Of a stretch of DNA of 64,000 nucleotides, positions 36,055-47,894 are shown one piece after another. This stretch comes from Cannabis sativa. Taxonomy: Eukaryota; Streptophyta; Magnoliopsida; Rosales; Cannabaceae. The notes below the pieces were generated by a model. That model searched no databases, was not told where the DNA came from, and saw nothing but the letters and a program-made list of their open reading frames with translations. Position 1 is the stretch's first letter. Every line of letters starts with the position of its first letter. Position numbers and translations under genes: made by a program. The stretch spans positions 29,383,686 to 29,447,685 of the forward strand of contig NC_083604.1 of the NCBI RefSeq assembly GCF_029168945.1, written 5' to 3'.

Positions 36055-37340
36055 ATGGACGCCGTGCGGACTACCGGGGAGTCGGGCAACTCGTGGGGTC
36101 GAATCGGGGAGAGGGAGCCTCGGTTTCCCCACGCTAGGGGCCGAGGTAGAGGTCCCCAGGCGGGGCTCGTGGTCGGGGTGATGAGAACCCGCCACGGGCA
36201 GTCGCCGTGCTCCCCACCCGATCGGGGAGCCCCGAATTGGGAGTTGCGGCTTTGCGGAGATGCAAGCCCGGATCGAAGAACAAGACCTCGAGATTCGGAG
36301 GTTGAGACGAGCGGGGTGCTCCCGCGGTTCCGTGCTCGTAGTTCCAAGTGGCACACGCCCTCTTTGCCTGTGCCGAGATAGTGGTGGCGGCCCATGATTG
36401 GAACCATTGTATGAGCGGTTCGAGCAGCGCACCTCCGTATTCCCGGGAGGTCCGGATGTGTCGAAAGCCGAGAAGCGGTGGCTTACGGTGATCACGAGAA
36501 TCTTGAACTTTATGGGTGTCACCGTGAATGAGCAGTGGTGTGCGCCACATTCCGAGCCTGGGGAGGATGCCCACGGTATGGTGGGACATGGTGTCTCGGT
36601 ATTCACGATGTCACCACCATGACTGGGAAAGGTTCCGGGAACTCTTCAACGCGAAGTACTATAATGAGGCGGTCGAGGCGCCAAGAGGAAAGAGTTCGTT
36701 CACCGACCCGGCGGGAGAACATGAGCGTCACCGAGTATACTACTCGCTTGACCTGGGATTGGCGAGGTTAGCCTCGGGAATTGTGCCGACCGACTTCGGC
36801 AGAAGGAGAGAAGTATCCGGACGGGTTGAGTCCCAAGATCGGGCATGACTCGATGATTACCATCGACGACGGCACCACCCATGCTCGGATGGTGGAGAAG
36901 GCCGCGAGCCGAGGCGCGGTGGGGTGTATGTCGGAATCGGCCCGTGCGGTTAGTGGCGAGCTCACCCCTCCCGCATCGGGCTTCGGCGGGGGAGTAGTGG
37001 TTCGGCCATTGATCGAGAGGAAGAGGGCACCCATCGCGGCGGCTCGAGTCGAACAAGAGGTTCCGGGGAACCGAACGGAGGAGTCGTCCCGGGTGGTAAT
37101 GAGACCCGATTCTCCTATCCCGAGTGCCCTAGGCCGCAAGAGGCACCATCGGGGCGAGTGCAAGGGGCGGGGATGCTTCCATTGTGGCATGCCCGGCACT
37201 TCAAGAGGGAATGTCCCCGGCTCGGCCGGGAGGCAGAGAGCTCCGGCGATACCCACTCCGGCCCGGGGTATTCGCTATCACGCGAGGCGATGCGGATGCC
37301 GGCCCATCGGTTATTTACAGCTCTTTATTAACAACTCGTT
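36055..37340 (+). pseudogene. Gag of element B, frameshifted
   Basis: Starts at ATG 36055 (MDAVRTTGESGN), the same place as in A. Core fragments are readable in several frames: NWELRLCGDASP, EPLYERFEQRTSVF, WLTVITRILNFMGV, RFRELFNAKYYNEAVE, EYTTR. The zinc knuckle reads CFHCGMPGTS at 37170-37200, the H being lost to a one-base deletion. Compared with A base by base, most indels fall at CAG or CTG, so some frameshifts may not be real. Confidence 0.85.
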
Positions 37341-40300
37341 TTATTCGGCTGTCGTTTGATTCGGGGCTACGCATTCTTATGTGGCGGCCGCAGTCTTTAG
37401 TAAGTTGGGTAGACCACTTTGATAGATATGAATCGTGGTTTGGAACCCCGTTACTCCGGCGGAGAATTGGTTATCTCCAATAGGTGGATTAGATCTATGC
37501 CGATCGGGATAGACGGTAGAGAGTTAAGCGGCCGATCGATAGAGATGAGCTTAGTCGAATTTGATATTATTTTAGGAATGGATTTCCTATCTAAATATTC
37601 GGCGAGCATTGGTACCAGAAGAGGAAGATGGTGGTCTTCCAACCTAGAGAGTGAAGAACCGTTCGTGTTTGTGGGTTCGGTTCAGGGATCTCGGATCCCG
37701 GTGATCTCGGCTATGTCAGCGAGAGAATTATTGCACGGTGGGTGCTTAGGGTTTCTGGCTGTGGTGGTGGACACCACTCGGCCAGACACCATTCGGCCAG
37801 AGGACATCAGAGTGGTTCGGGAATTTTTGGATGTTTTTCCCGAAGAACTTCCAGGGTTACCACCTCAGCGGGAGATTGACTTCGTGATTGACTTGGCACT
37901 GTGTGGATCCGGTTTCCAAAGCCCCGTATAGGATGGCTCCTGAACTTAAGGAATTGAAGATTCGGCTCAAGGGTTGCTTGACATAGGGTTCATTCGGCCC
38001 GGTGTGTCACCACCGGGGAGCCCCGGTTTTGTTCGTCAAGAAGAAGGATGGATGCTATGAGGATGTGCATCGACTACGAGAGTTGAACAAGGTGACGGTG
38101 AAGAATAAATATCCATTACCTAGGATCGATGACTTGTTCGATCGGCTTCGGGAAGACGGTCTTTTCTAAGATTGATCTCCGTTCGGGTTATCATCGAGTT
38201 GAGGATCCGAGAGGAGGACATTCCAAAGACGGCTTTCCGCACTAGGTATGGACACTACGAGTTCCCGGTTATGTCATTCGGACTAACCAACGCTCCCTGA
38301 CATTCATGGACACGATGAATAGAGTATTCAAGGATTTCCTCGATATCTGTGTGATTGTATTTATCGACGACATCCTCGTGTACTCTCAGTCAGAAGAGGA
38401 GCATGAGATACATCTTCAAATGGTACTGCAACGACTTCGAGAACATAGACTCTACGCCAAGTTCAAGAAATGTGAGTTCTGGTTGTCTCAGGTGTCCTTC
38501 CTAGGACACATTGTGAGTAAGGACGAGATCAAGGTGGATCCCGGGAAGATCGAATCCGTCAGGGATTGGCCGAGACCGAAGACGTGATGACGAGATCGAA
38601 GCTTTTTGGGATTAGGCGGGTACTACCGTAGGTTCGTGGAGGGGTTCTCCAAAATTTCAATGCCCCCTAGCACCGAGCTTACAAAGAAGAATCAGCGATT
38701 TATCCGGTCGGATAAATGCGAAGCTAGTTTTCGGGGGAGGTGAAACAGAGGTTGATTACCGCCCCGTACTAGCTTTGCCTTCGGACGAGGAGAAGTTCGT
38801 GGTCTATTGTGACGCATCCAAACAGGGTTTGGGGTGCGTATTGATGCAAGCCGATCGGGTTATCGCTTATGCCTCCCGTCAGTTAAAGGATTATGAGCAG
38901 CGATACCCGACTCATGATTTAGAATTGGCCGCAGTGGTTTTTGCACTGAAGATTTGGCGACATTACTTGTATAGGGAGAAGTGTGAAATCTATACCGACC
39001 ATAAAAGTCTCAAGTATTTCTTTACTCAGAAAGATTTGAACATGAGACAAAGGCGTTGGTTGGAATTAGTGAAGGATTATGATTGTGAGATCCTTTACCA
39101 TCCCGGGAAAGCCAATGTAGTGGCCGATGCCCTGAGCAGAAAGGGTCCCGGGCAAGTAGCTAGCATGGTTCAGATCTCACCTCAGCTAGCAGAGGATATG
39201 GTTAGATCCAGCATCGAGTTTGTGGTAGGTCAGCTTCACAACTTAACGTTGCAATCTGATCTGTTGGAAAGAATAAAGGTTGCTCAGACAACAGATCCGG
39301 AGTTAGTGAAGATCCGAGATGAGGTATTGGCTGGTCAAGCCAAAGACTTTTCGATGTTGATCTACGGTGGATGCTTTGTTGTATAAAGCCAGGGTTTGTG
39401 TCCCGAACAGTGTGGACTTGAGAAACGAGATCTTTGAGGAGGCTCATTCTACTCCATATTCTCTGCATCCCGGCACCACCAAGATGTACCAAGACTTGAA
39501 ACCGTACTTCTGGTGGAACGGTATGAAGAAGAATTTGGTAGAATTCGTATCGAGATGCCTCACGTGTCAGCAGATCAAGGCCGAACATCGCAGACCAAAC
39601 GGGGTTGTTGCGGCCTCTAACCCTACCGCGAATGGAAATGGGAGGATATTGCGATGGATTTTGTGGTCGGGTTACCCTAGGACCACGGGTTTGCATGATT
39701 CCATCCGGGTAGTGGTGGACCGATTTACGAAATCTGCTCATTTTCCGCCTCGAACAACATTTTGTGGATCACGGTTGGCGAACCGTACGTCGGGGAAATA
39801 GTGAGACTTCACGGGGTACCGAAGTCTATAGTTTCGGACGAGGATCCGAAATTCACTTCCAAATTTTGGCAAAGTTTGCAACGGGCAATGGGTACGAAGC
39901 CGAAATTCAAGTACAAGATTCCATCCTCGGACGGATGGTCGGTCCGAAAGGACAATTCGGATATTGGAGGATATGTTGAGAGCTGTGTTATGGACTTTCG
40001 AGGGTTCATGGAGTAAATATCTACCATTAATAGAATTTTCATACAACAACAAGCACCGAGTACGATAGGGATGGCACCCTATGAACTCGTTGTACGGTAG
40101 GAAATGTAGATCCCCATCCACTTTGGGATGAGACGGGGAGAGGAAATACCTAGGTCCGTAGTCGGTTCGGCGGACCAATGAGGCAATAGAGAAGATTAAA
40201 GCTAGAATGCTTGCCTCCTGCGGAAGCGGACGAAGAGTTACGCAGATCCGAAGACGTAGGGATGTTGAGTTCGAGTAGGGGACCATGTGTTTTTGCGAGT

Positions 40301-40723
40301 ATCTCCGATGAAGGGGATTAAACGTTTCGGGAAAAGAGGCAAGTTATGCCCTAGGTTTACAGGACCTTTCGAGATTCTCGAGAAGATAGGTCAAGTGGCA
40401 TATCGGTTAGCATTGCCTCCATTTATCGATAGCACAACGTATTTCATGTCTCAATGTTGAGAAAATACGTTTCGAGACCCCTCTCATATACTCGCTTATG
40501 AGAGCCTTCGGCCCGATCGGATATGTCTTATGAGGAACGGTGCGGATCCACGGATAGAAAGGATAAAGTTCTTCGGAATAAGACCATAGCGTTGGTCAAG
40601 GTTCTGCGGAGAAACAAGAAGGTGGAAGAAGCCACACGGGAGCTTGAGTCAGATATGCGAGCTCAATATCCAGAGTTATTCAGGTTAGATTTCGGGGACG
40701 AAATCCTTTTAAGGGGGGAATAG
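37341..40723 (+). pseudogene. Pol of element B, frameshifted
   Basis: Protease region 37340-37930, where GATTCGGGG carries the catalytic FDSG in a shifted frame and 37419-37931 is open (IILGMDFLSKYSAS, FLDVFPEELPGLPPQREIDF). RT pieces: 38306-38587 ([36 protein letters not shown]). RNase H and start of integrase 38775-39386 ([42 protein letters not shown]). Integrase 39367-40300 is badly broken. Chromodomain end 40523-40723 ([38 protein letters not shown]). Gene order and end match A. Confidence 0.88.
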
Positions 40724-40724
40724 T
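40711..40724 (+). promoter_or_regulatory. Polypurine tract of element B
   Basis: AAGGGGGGAATAGT before TGTAAAGCCC, identical to A. Confidence 0.85.
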
Positions 40725-42964
40725 TGTAAAGCCCGCTTAGTTAATTTGGAAATTAGCAGTTAATTATGTTAATCAGGAAATTATTTATAGCTATTTAAAT
40801 AATTTATCATTGTTAATTATGAAATTCAGATATGCATGAGTATGTTATCAGTAGCTTTTATATTTCGCATTTCCGGTGTCCGGTATTTTGGAACGCGGCG
40901 TTTGGCTCAGTAGAAATCACAACTTAGTATGTTAGTATTTTGGGGACGGGTTTTAGACATTGGGAATGTCGGGAATGGCCGGGAATTTAGAATTTCCCAA
41001 AAATACCCCTTTAGTATGATTTTCATGATTTTATGGTGGAGGGGCAAAATGGTCTTTTTGCCCCATTAGTGTTTTGTCTTTTATGACTTTATGAAATGGA
41101 AAATAAATAATTACTTAAGTGTTTATTTGGCTGAATATAATGATATGTATAGCTTTTATTCATTTTTCCAAACTTAGAAAATAAAATCATTTTTTCTCAA
41201 AAAAATCAAACACTCAAAGCTCTCTCTTTCTCCCTCTTTTCACGAGACTTGGGCTGCTAGGGCTGGGAATTTTCTGCCTAAAGCTTGTGATTTTCTTCTC
41301 CTCTAAGTGTAATTCAAGTCAAGGTTTGATCCCTTATAATTTCCTTTGTGTTTTCTTGAAATTTAAGTGAAAATAGTTGAGTAAATGCATGTGATTTTGA
41401 GAGATGTTACTGCTGTGTTTTTGTTGTTGATTTATGAGGATTAAAGCATGATTATTGTTGTTGATTGAAATTTGTGTTGAAAGCATGTTAGATTGATTGT
41501 TTAAAGTTTGAATTTTATATGCAAAAGTATGGTTTTTGAAGGAAAATGTTGTGATTATGTTCGTGATGTTGCTGGATGTTCTTGTTAGTTTGCAGAGGTG
41601 TTTTTATGCTTAGTTAAGTAGAATTAACTAGGCTAGGATGCATGTTAGTGGATTTAACCAAGTTTGAGTTTTTGAACTCAAAGCTTGGTCTTTAATGGTG
41701 AATTTTGTATATGTGCTTTCTGGGTGATTTTGAGGCTTTGGATTTGTTCTAGGGATAGTTTAGAACAGGTCTGGAAAGTTTGGGACCAATTGGGGTCGAA
41801 TTGGTCAAGTTATGGAATTTTTGGTTGCTGCCTGCGAGGAACCGGAATTCCGGTTGAGCATCCGGAATTCGGATGGGGGTTCGTACTTCCCGAACCGAAT
41901 TCCGGTTGGGCAAACCTCTTCGGTTGCCAGGGGATTTTTTGAGAACCCTAGTTTTCCTCGTTTTGGGTTTTTAGGGGTATTGCCATGCTTTTTATCGATA
42001 GGGAAACTTTTAGTTTCAAGTTTTAGTCCCCGGGAAGTGATTTAGCGTGTCACTTATAGCGTTGTGATTTTTATGGTTTAGGAGCCAGTAATCCGCCGTT
42101 CAGCTTCAGTTCCGGTCGGGTTGACCAAGACACCCGAAATCGGAATCCGTAAGATTAGTATAACGGTATGCATATGTAGATTACAAGTTTAGCGTGCATG
42201 TAGGAAAGCCCGTTAGATTACATTAGATATGTATTTAGGCTTCGAACCACCCAACCCCTGTCACGTCGGTACGGGCCGGAGTATGACCAAGAATGCGGCG
42301 GAGTATGGCCTGGTTCGACCGATCAGGACATCGGTTGGTGGTTCAAGGATCTATTGACCTATCCGTCGGTACGAGGCAGCCGAGTATGACCGACGGCGGA
42401 GTATGACCGGTTCGACCGATCAGGAGGATACTTGTCAATAGTACCGTCCCCTGAACGTTCAAAACTCAGTACCATGTTGGACATGGCAGTAGTGCTCAGT
42501 ACCATGTTGGACATGGCAGTAGCGGGACTCAGTATCGTGTTGGACACGGCAGACAGTTTTATGTATGTTATTATTATGCTTTTCTTACTGAGTCTGTCGA
42601 CTCACAGTTTATGTTCATGTGTAGGTAAAGGCAAGGCAGTTGCTGATGGACCGTGAGCGAGCCTATGAGATTGTACATGTCGGGGCGGTTAGGCCTGGAG
42701 CGTACGATCCTCGGGACAGCAGGGCTGAGATTTTGTAACTGTCGTTAGACGACTTTATTTTGATGTAAAAGTTGAACAGTAAAAACGTTTGTAAATATTT
42801 TTATAAATCGGGATCCCGAGACTTTTTGCAAAATGGTTTATAAGTTTAATGAAAAAGCAAAATTTTAATTAATCACGTTTTTCCATAAACCTCGTTGACT
42901 AGCAGCGAGCTGCACAGTACGTTTAAAAATCACGTAATACGCCTAAGATAGTTAGGGTGTTACA
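40725..42964 (+). repeat. 3' LTR of element B
   Basis: 2,240 bases. Mostly clean; a discordant tract lies at about 41240-41280 and 41870-42430. Tandem dyads CCATGTTGGACATGG at 42465-42552, CGTAAGATTAG near 42146 (donor-like site disturbed at its CAG), ATGTGTAGGTAAAG near 42617, inverted-repeat module at 41839-41930. Confidence 0.94.
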
Positions 42965-43226
42965 ATGCAAAAGCATCTAGAAGAGGCAAAAGGTAGTTGG
43001 CCCATCCTCCTCCTAAAGGTACTTTGGTCACACAGGACTACTAAGAAGACAACCACTAGACATACACCTTTTGAATTAGCCTATGGCTATGAAGCAATTC
43101 TGCCTGTTGAATTTGAACCGCCGTCTCATAGGAGGATAACCTATGACCAAGGAACAAACCGCACCTTGTTGGAAGAATCTCTTGATGAAATAGAAGGAAG
43201 AAGAGACCATTACTTTTTACTGAGTT
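42965..43226 (+). pseudogene. Tat-type integrase, C-terminal piece
   Basis: Open frame from the ATGCA duplication: QKHLEEAKGSWPILLL, LWSHRTTKKTTTRHTPFEL, YGYEAILPVEFEPPS, then SLDEIEGRRD. This is the end of the integrase core of Tat/gypsy (typical WAYRTT..T.G.TPF.L.YG.EA..P.E). Homology stops near 43226, where the text changes to GTTGACGTAAGTC; no duplication was found there. Confidence 0.85.
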
Positions 43227-44250
43227 GTTGACGTAAGTCAAGTTTTTTCTGGTTCAATTGCTCACGGTGATCCGACCATTGTGGATCATAGTTACTTACA
43301 GAGCTCGTCCTTGAGTAACTTTCAGTTTTTTGTTGTGCTTGTACTCTCTCGATTAGTACTGTGACAAGTTCTATCCCCTCGCGTAAATCGACTATGGGTC
43401 CTTGTACGTCTCGAGCATGAACTTGCCTCATCACGTACTAGCCTTCTCCTTTGGGAACATGTTGATACATGCTCCCTGCTAGGATTTGTATGCGCCCCTT
43501 CCCTATCAGCTCGAGAAGGGCGTTGGCAGTGCCTCGGTGGCAACCCACCTGCTCTAGGTTGAGTCCCAGGATCTCTCTCGTTACTCTTAACGCAAATTTT
43601 TGTTAACCAAATTTAAGCCTCATGATGATAATTCAACATAGAAAAAATAAAAGCTATAGAAAAATAATATATGAACACAGGGTTTTTTACATGGTTTTCC
43701 AGTTAAAATTCTACATAGTCCACGAGTCAATCTTATTCAGATTTCTGAGTATTTTTTCATGGCCTCTTTCATAAGATTTTTTTTCGTCCCCCTTCTTGAT
43801 CTTGTCTGCTACTATTTATAATTACAAAGTGCACAGTAATTTACAAAAGTTGGGAATAATCGTTATAGCGATTATTCCCTCAAATTAGGGGATTTGATTA
43901 CAAATCAAGCTAAATAAATGAGGTTTTTACATAGCTATAAATATCTCGCTTTTATTGGGCCGAGATGAACGCGTAATTAAAGATATAGGGTAAGCCTTAT
44001 CTCATAGGGACGCCTTGCCGAGAATGGAGCCAAGTTAACTTTGATAGCGAACCGTTGCTAGTCATTTGGCTTCTCGATACTAATGTTGTTTTAACTCTAA
44101 TAACTATCTTTCCTAGTGTCGAGATGATCTTCCTCGCATGCATACAATCTTCTATCGAGATAAACACCTCGCTTTCTATTATCTTGACTCGTCACACTAT
44201 CTTCTAATATTTTTTTAATCATACCATCTTCTAATATTGTTTTAATGATA
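43227..44250 (-). other. Fragment of another retroelement 5' end, minus strand (tentative)
   Basis: On the minus strand a TATA-like TTATAAATAGTAGC lies near 43810-43823, followed by ACTCGTGGACTATGTAG and an AT-rich part, then GC-rich text with two overlapping open frames at 43322-43543 (PRHCQRPSRADREGAH) and 43210-43434 (MMRQVHARDVQGPIVDLRE, hydrophilic). This looks like the downstream part of an LTR plus leader and start of a gag, but no LTR end, primer site or domain is certain. The shape would fit a second Tat-like element. A plain statement: not identified. Confidence 0.35.
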
Positions 44251-46341
44251 GTCTAATTGTCAATAGATCTTATAAATAAATTGTACCAGGTAAATTTTGT
44301 AATTTCTTTCATCTGTGATAAATCTAGTAACATGATAGGGCTCATCCAAATCATTTGACCTGTGTAAGCCTATATGTTTGCTTTTGGACATAGATGCATA
44401 TAGGAAGCATATTTATGTTTAAACAGACTAGGTTGCTAAAATAAAAATATCACATTGATAGTTTTATTTAGGCCCAATTATTTTTGGACTTATTCAATGA
44501 ATAATACTGATTTAATTAATGGTTAAGTTCCTCTCCTTTGGGCCTTTCGTGAGAGTTAGGGGGCCATAGTAGTGGGTACGATATACTAAACTCAACCCCT
44601 CCTCACATGAATCACCCTAATTTTAAAGGCCTATTTACCTTATTTAACTAATAGTATTAGGTCAATTATATTAGTTTAACCAAATTAAAATTGAATTAGC
44701 AATATAATTAATTTTAAAATCAATAAAATTAATTTATTATTAGATTATTTTTTTTAAATGAATTTAGAAAAATACTTAGTTTAATGAAATATATTCTAGA
44801 TAGTAAGTTCTAGTAACTAAATTATATTTTCTAATATTTAATTAATTAGAAAAATATATTTAAGTTAAAAATTAATTTTGTTTAATTTTTGACCAACTTA
44901 AATTAGTATATTATTCTTAAATATAAAATTAGAATAAATAATTAAGTTAATTTTATTCAAGATACCTAATTATTTGTTTCTAATTTTAGACACTTAAATA
45001 TTAGTTATTTTCAAGAAATTTAACTAAATAGAAAGTTATATTTAAGTTGGAAATTTGATTTTAGAACAACATAAATTAAAATAATTTTTTTTCTCAAAAT
45101 ATGTTTTTATTTTATTTTATTAATTATTTTCCCACTACTTTCAAATTGCATTTATTTTAAATGCAGATATTTTGAAATTTTGAAAAATAGATTAAAGTAG
45201 AAAATTAATTATTTAATTTTAGACTAACTTAAATCAAATAAATTTTACATTAATGATTTATTAAATAAATAGACTAAAATATATTATATTAGAAAATAAA
45301 TAAATAGTTAATATAAAACCTAGATGTTTATTTTCTAAATAGACTTTTGGTATGTTTCCAGACGTATTTAATTAAATAGAAATTAATATTTAAGTTGAGT
45401 TATTTAAGAAACTTAAATATTTGATATTTTTCTTAAGAAATTTAATTACATAAGAAAATTATATTTGTGTTGAAAATTAATTTTTTTTTAATTAATTTTA
45501 GATCAACATAAATTAGAACAATTTTTCAGCATTTTTTTTATTTTATTTTATACAAATTTCGAAATTGTATTTAATTTTAAACAAATTGGATGTCAAATTT
45601 AGTCATGTATATTTATAGAAAATTAAACTTGAGTTGAAAATTAATTTTAATTAATTTTGGACTTATTTAAATTAAGTAATTTTCATAATATTTATTGAAA
45701 ATGAATACGAAGATGGAAAATAATTTTATATATTTTTAGATAAATCTATGTATAATTCTATAAATATTAAATTAAAATTTATATTACGAGTTTTCTAAAT
45801 TAGTAATTTTAATTAAATGAATATGTATTAAAATAAATATTCGATGAAAATAAATGCTTTAAAATAATGAGCTTTATTCGTAATAGATGGTCGTTCATTA
45901 GCAATTTAACATTGTAGAATCTTGAAAGGTAAGTATTATTGTAAGTCTTTTATTCTTAATAACGACCACCCCAATAGTGGCTGGTAAGAGTAGGGCTTAC
46001 AAAGTATGAAACAATGGTGGAAGCTCATAAGATGGAATGGCCTTGACTCTTGCCTAAATGGGACAATGTCGGATTCTCATCTAGATCGAATAAAAGGTTG
46101 CTATAATGGTGTCCGTTTTAGATGAGCTGACTACTATATTCAATGAAAAATATCATTATCTCTTGCCTAAGTGGGACACTATATCAGTTTGTTGGAAACT
46201 ATAGAAATTATTTAGAATATGTTTGTTTTTATATTTTCACATGCTATTCCTACTTGCTAAATGCTTAATAATTTTTGAATGTGTAAAATTTTGTATTGAA
46301 CCTTATTAGATTTATATTTATTGATATTTGTAGTTTCCAAT
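44251..46341 (+). other. Long AT-rich leader of copia X2
   Basis: Non-coding. A distinctive GC-richer patch at 44527-44620 (GGGGGCCATAGTAGTGGGTACG, CAACCCCTCCTCACATGA when read in parts) is followed by about 1.2 kb of A/T runs (44,690-45,880), and then the repeated TTGACTCTTGCCTAAATGGG-type motif at 46050-46180, also found in X1. No open frame of note. Confidence 0.6.
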
Positions 46342-47186
46342 ATGACTATGAACAACCCAATTGTGTCACTGTTGAATGACAACAAGCTCTCTGGAGCTAA
46401 CTTTGTCAAATGAAATGAGAACATTAATATTGCTCTCATAGGTGAAAACTCCCTGTTTCTGTTAACTGAAGAAGCTCCTGAGCACCGAGGTAAGAATGAA
46501 ACCAAGGCAGATAATGAAAAGTTCAGGTGTTGTCAGAATGCTAACAATAAAGCTCAATACTTTATGTTGTCTAGCATGGTTGAAACCTTGAAAACAAGGT
46601 TTGCCAACACTCTCACGGCTGCAGAAATCATGAACCAGTTAACTGACTGTTTGGGATAGCATCAGATCAAGCTCATTTTGAGGCGACTAAGAATTTTATC
46701 AATGTGCAGATGAAATCTCATCAGAACGTGCATGATCACCTTCTCCAAATGGCTAGTTATTTCCAGGAAGCTGAGAATCATGGAGCTATTATAGATCGAG
46801 AAACTCAAGTGTGTTTGATCTTAAATAGATTGACTGAAGCTTTTTTTCCCTTTACTTCAAATTATGTCATGAACAAGTTGACCTTTGACTTTCATGAGTT
46901 AATCAACAACCTTAAGACATTTGAAAATTTGATTCGAGGACCGCAGAAAGGAGAAAACAAAGCTCCAAGTTCTAGTACTACTACAAATTGTATGCCAAAG
47001 CCTGACGCTAACATTGCCTCTACATTAAAACGCGAAAAGAAGAAGAAATGGAAGAATAGCAAGAAGCCTCTTAAAGCTATTAACACAACTATAAAAAGGC
47101 TACTAATCCAAAGGCAAAGGAAAAAGGAAAGTGCTTCTATTGCAATGAAAAGGGCCACTGGAAACCCCAGTGTCCTAAGTTTTTGA
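46342..47186 (+). pseudogene. Copia X2 gag, broken
   Basis: ATG at 46342 gives MTMNNPIVSLLNDNKLSGAN, then TGA at 46411 where a Trp codon is expected (the FVKW position of copia gag). It continues ENINIALIGENSLFLLTEE, changes frame near 46660 to SDQAHFEATKNFIN, and runs open at 46704-47186 (VHDHLLQMASYFQEAE, TFENLIRGPQ, Lys-rich tail). The zinc knuckle CFYCNEKGHWKPQC lies in a third frame at 47132-47173 (CX2CX4HX4C). Two frame changes and one stop make it inactive. The core matches the common Ty1/copia UBN2-type gag. Confidence 0.85.
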
Positions 47187-47894
47187 CAACAAAATAAGGT
47201 ATTTATAACTTTATTATAAACTCATGTGTTTTAGAGAATTATTATCCCCTCAGGTTATTAATTTTGGATCTACAGACCATGTTTACTTTCTTCTTATTTC
47301 AGCTCCAGCTACTTAAACTTGGATTGCTATCTTAGCTAGTTGAGTCAGATGACTGGATAGAAGGGTGGAGATTGTCCAAGTTGAAGATGAAGCTCGTTAT
47401 CTTCTTTAATTTTTGAATAAATTGTTTTAGCTACTGAACAATTTAGTTTCAATTATTAGTATGGAAATTCTATTTCCTATTTCATATTATTACAGACAAT
47501 TCATTATGACATTTTTGAGAGTATTAATAAAATTTTCTCTTTAAGAAGTTTTCATCATGAATTGCTTTTATGAAATTGAGCTTCATTTTTCTTTAACTTG
47601 TATGCCAATACCGTATTATATTTATATATTTATCATGTTTGTATGTGTTTTTTTATTTATTAATGATGCCAAATCTATGGTATTTTTTAAACTAAAAGAT
47701 AATACCACATAATCACTTAGAATTTAAATTCAATGTTTATGAATAATTGACATTTCTTAAGAAATTCTTAAGATTTCATTTAATTAAAAGATCTTTAGAT
47801 TTGATAGGGGTGGAAGAAGTTAAGAAGTAATATTTTCAGTTCAAAGATCTTTTATATCTATTGAACTCTAGATTATATTCAAAACTCCATAGAA
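47187..47894 (+). pseudogene. Copia X2 protease trace and unreadable pol
   Basis: Near 47265-47300, after the gag, a reading of FGSTDHVYFLL resembles the copia protease start (D-S-G-A-T..HVC); catalytic D is lost. No further domain is readable to 47894. The segment ends with TAGAA (47890-47894), the left duplication of solo LTR E; the text resumes at 60626. Confidence 0.5.

Larger units (their letters stand above)
33567..42964 (+). mobile_element. Element B: full-length Tekay-like gypsy copy
   Basis: 9,398 bases, plus strand, with ATGCA at 33562-33566 and 42965-42969. LTRs are 33567-35775 (2,209) and 40725-42964 (2,240); gag from 36055 and pol to 40723. Same family as A, with clean stretches almost identical to A (37650-37900, 38300-38560, 38780-39340) alternating with stretches full of small indels at CAG/CTG. 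The insertion splits the Tat integrase; removing it and one ATGCA gives a continuous reading DTMQKHLEEAKG. Confidence 0.95.
1023..43226 (+). mobile_element. Degenerate Tat-type Ty3/gypsy element, host of nest 1, in pieces
   Basis: Plus-strand remnants of one gypsy element are scattered through the first 43 kb: gag at 19991-21363, protease to integrase at 28471-31376, then integrase at 33330-33566 and 42965-43226. Later insertions separate the pieces and each is flanked by a target duplication, so the segments are collinear parts of one old copy. The RT signature DFTDLNKACP, the YVDD box, a second RNase H and a gag motif GHDTSE are typical of the Tat lineage. It carries many stops and frameshifts. 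Its LTRs are not recognised in the window. Assignment of 1023-1372 and 10405-10554 to it rests on position only. Confidence 0.75.
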
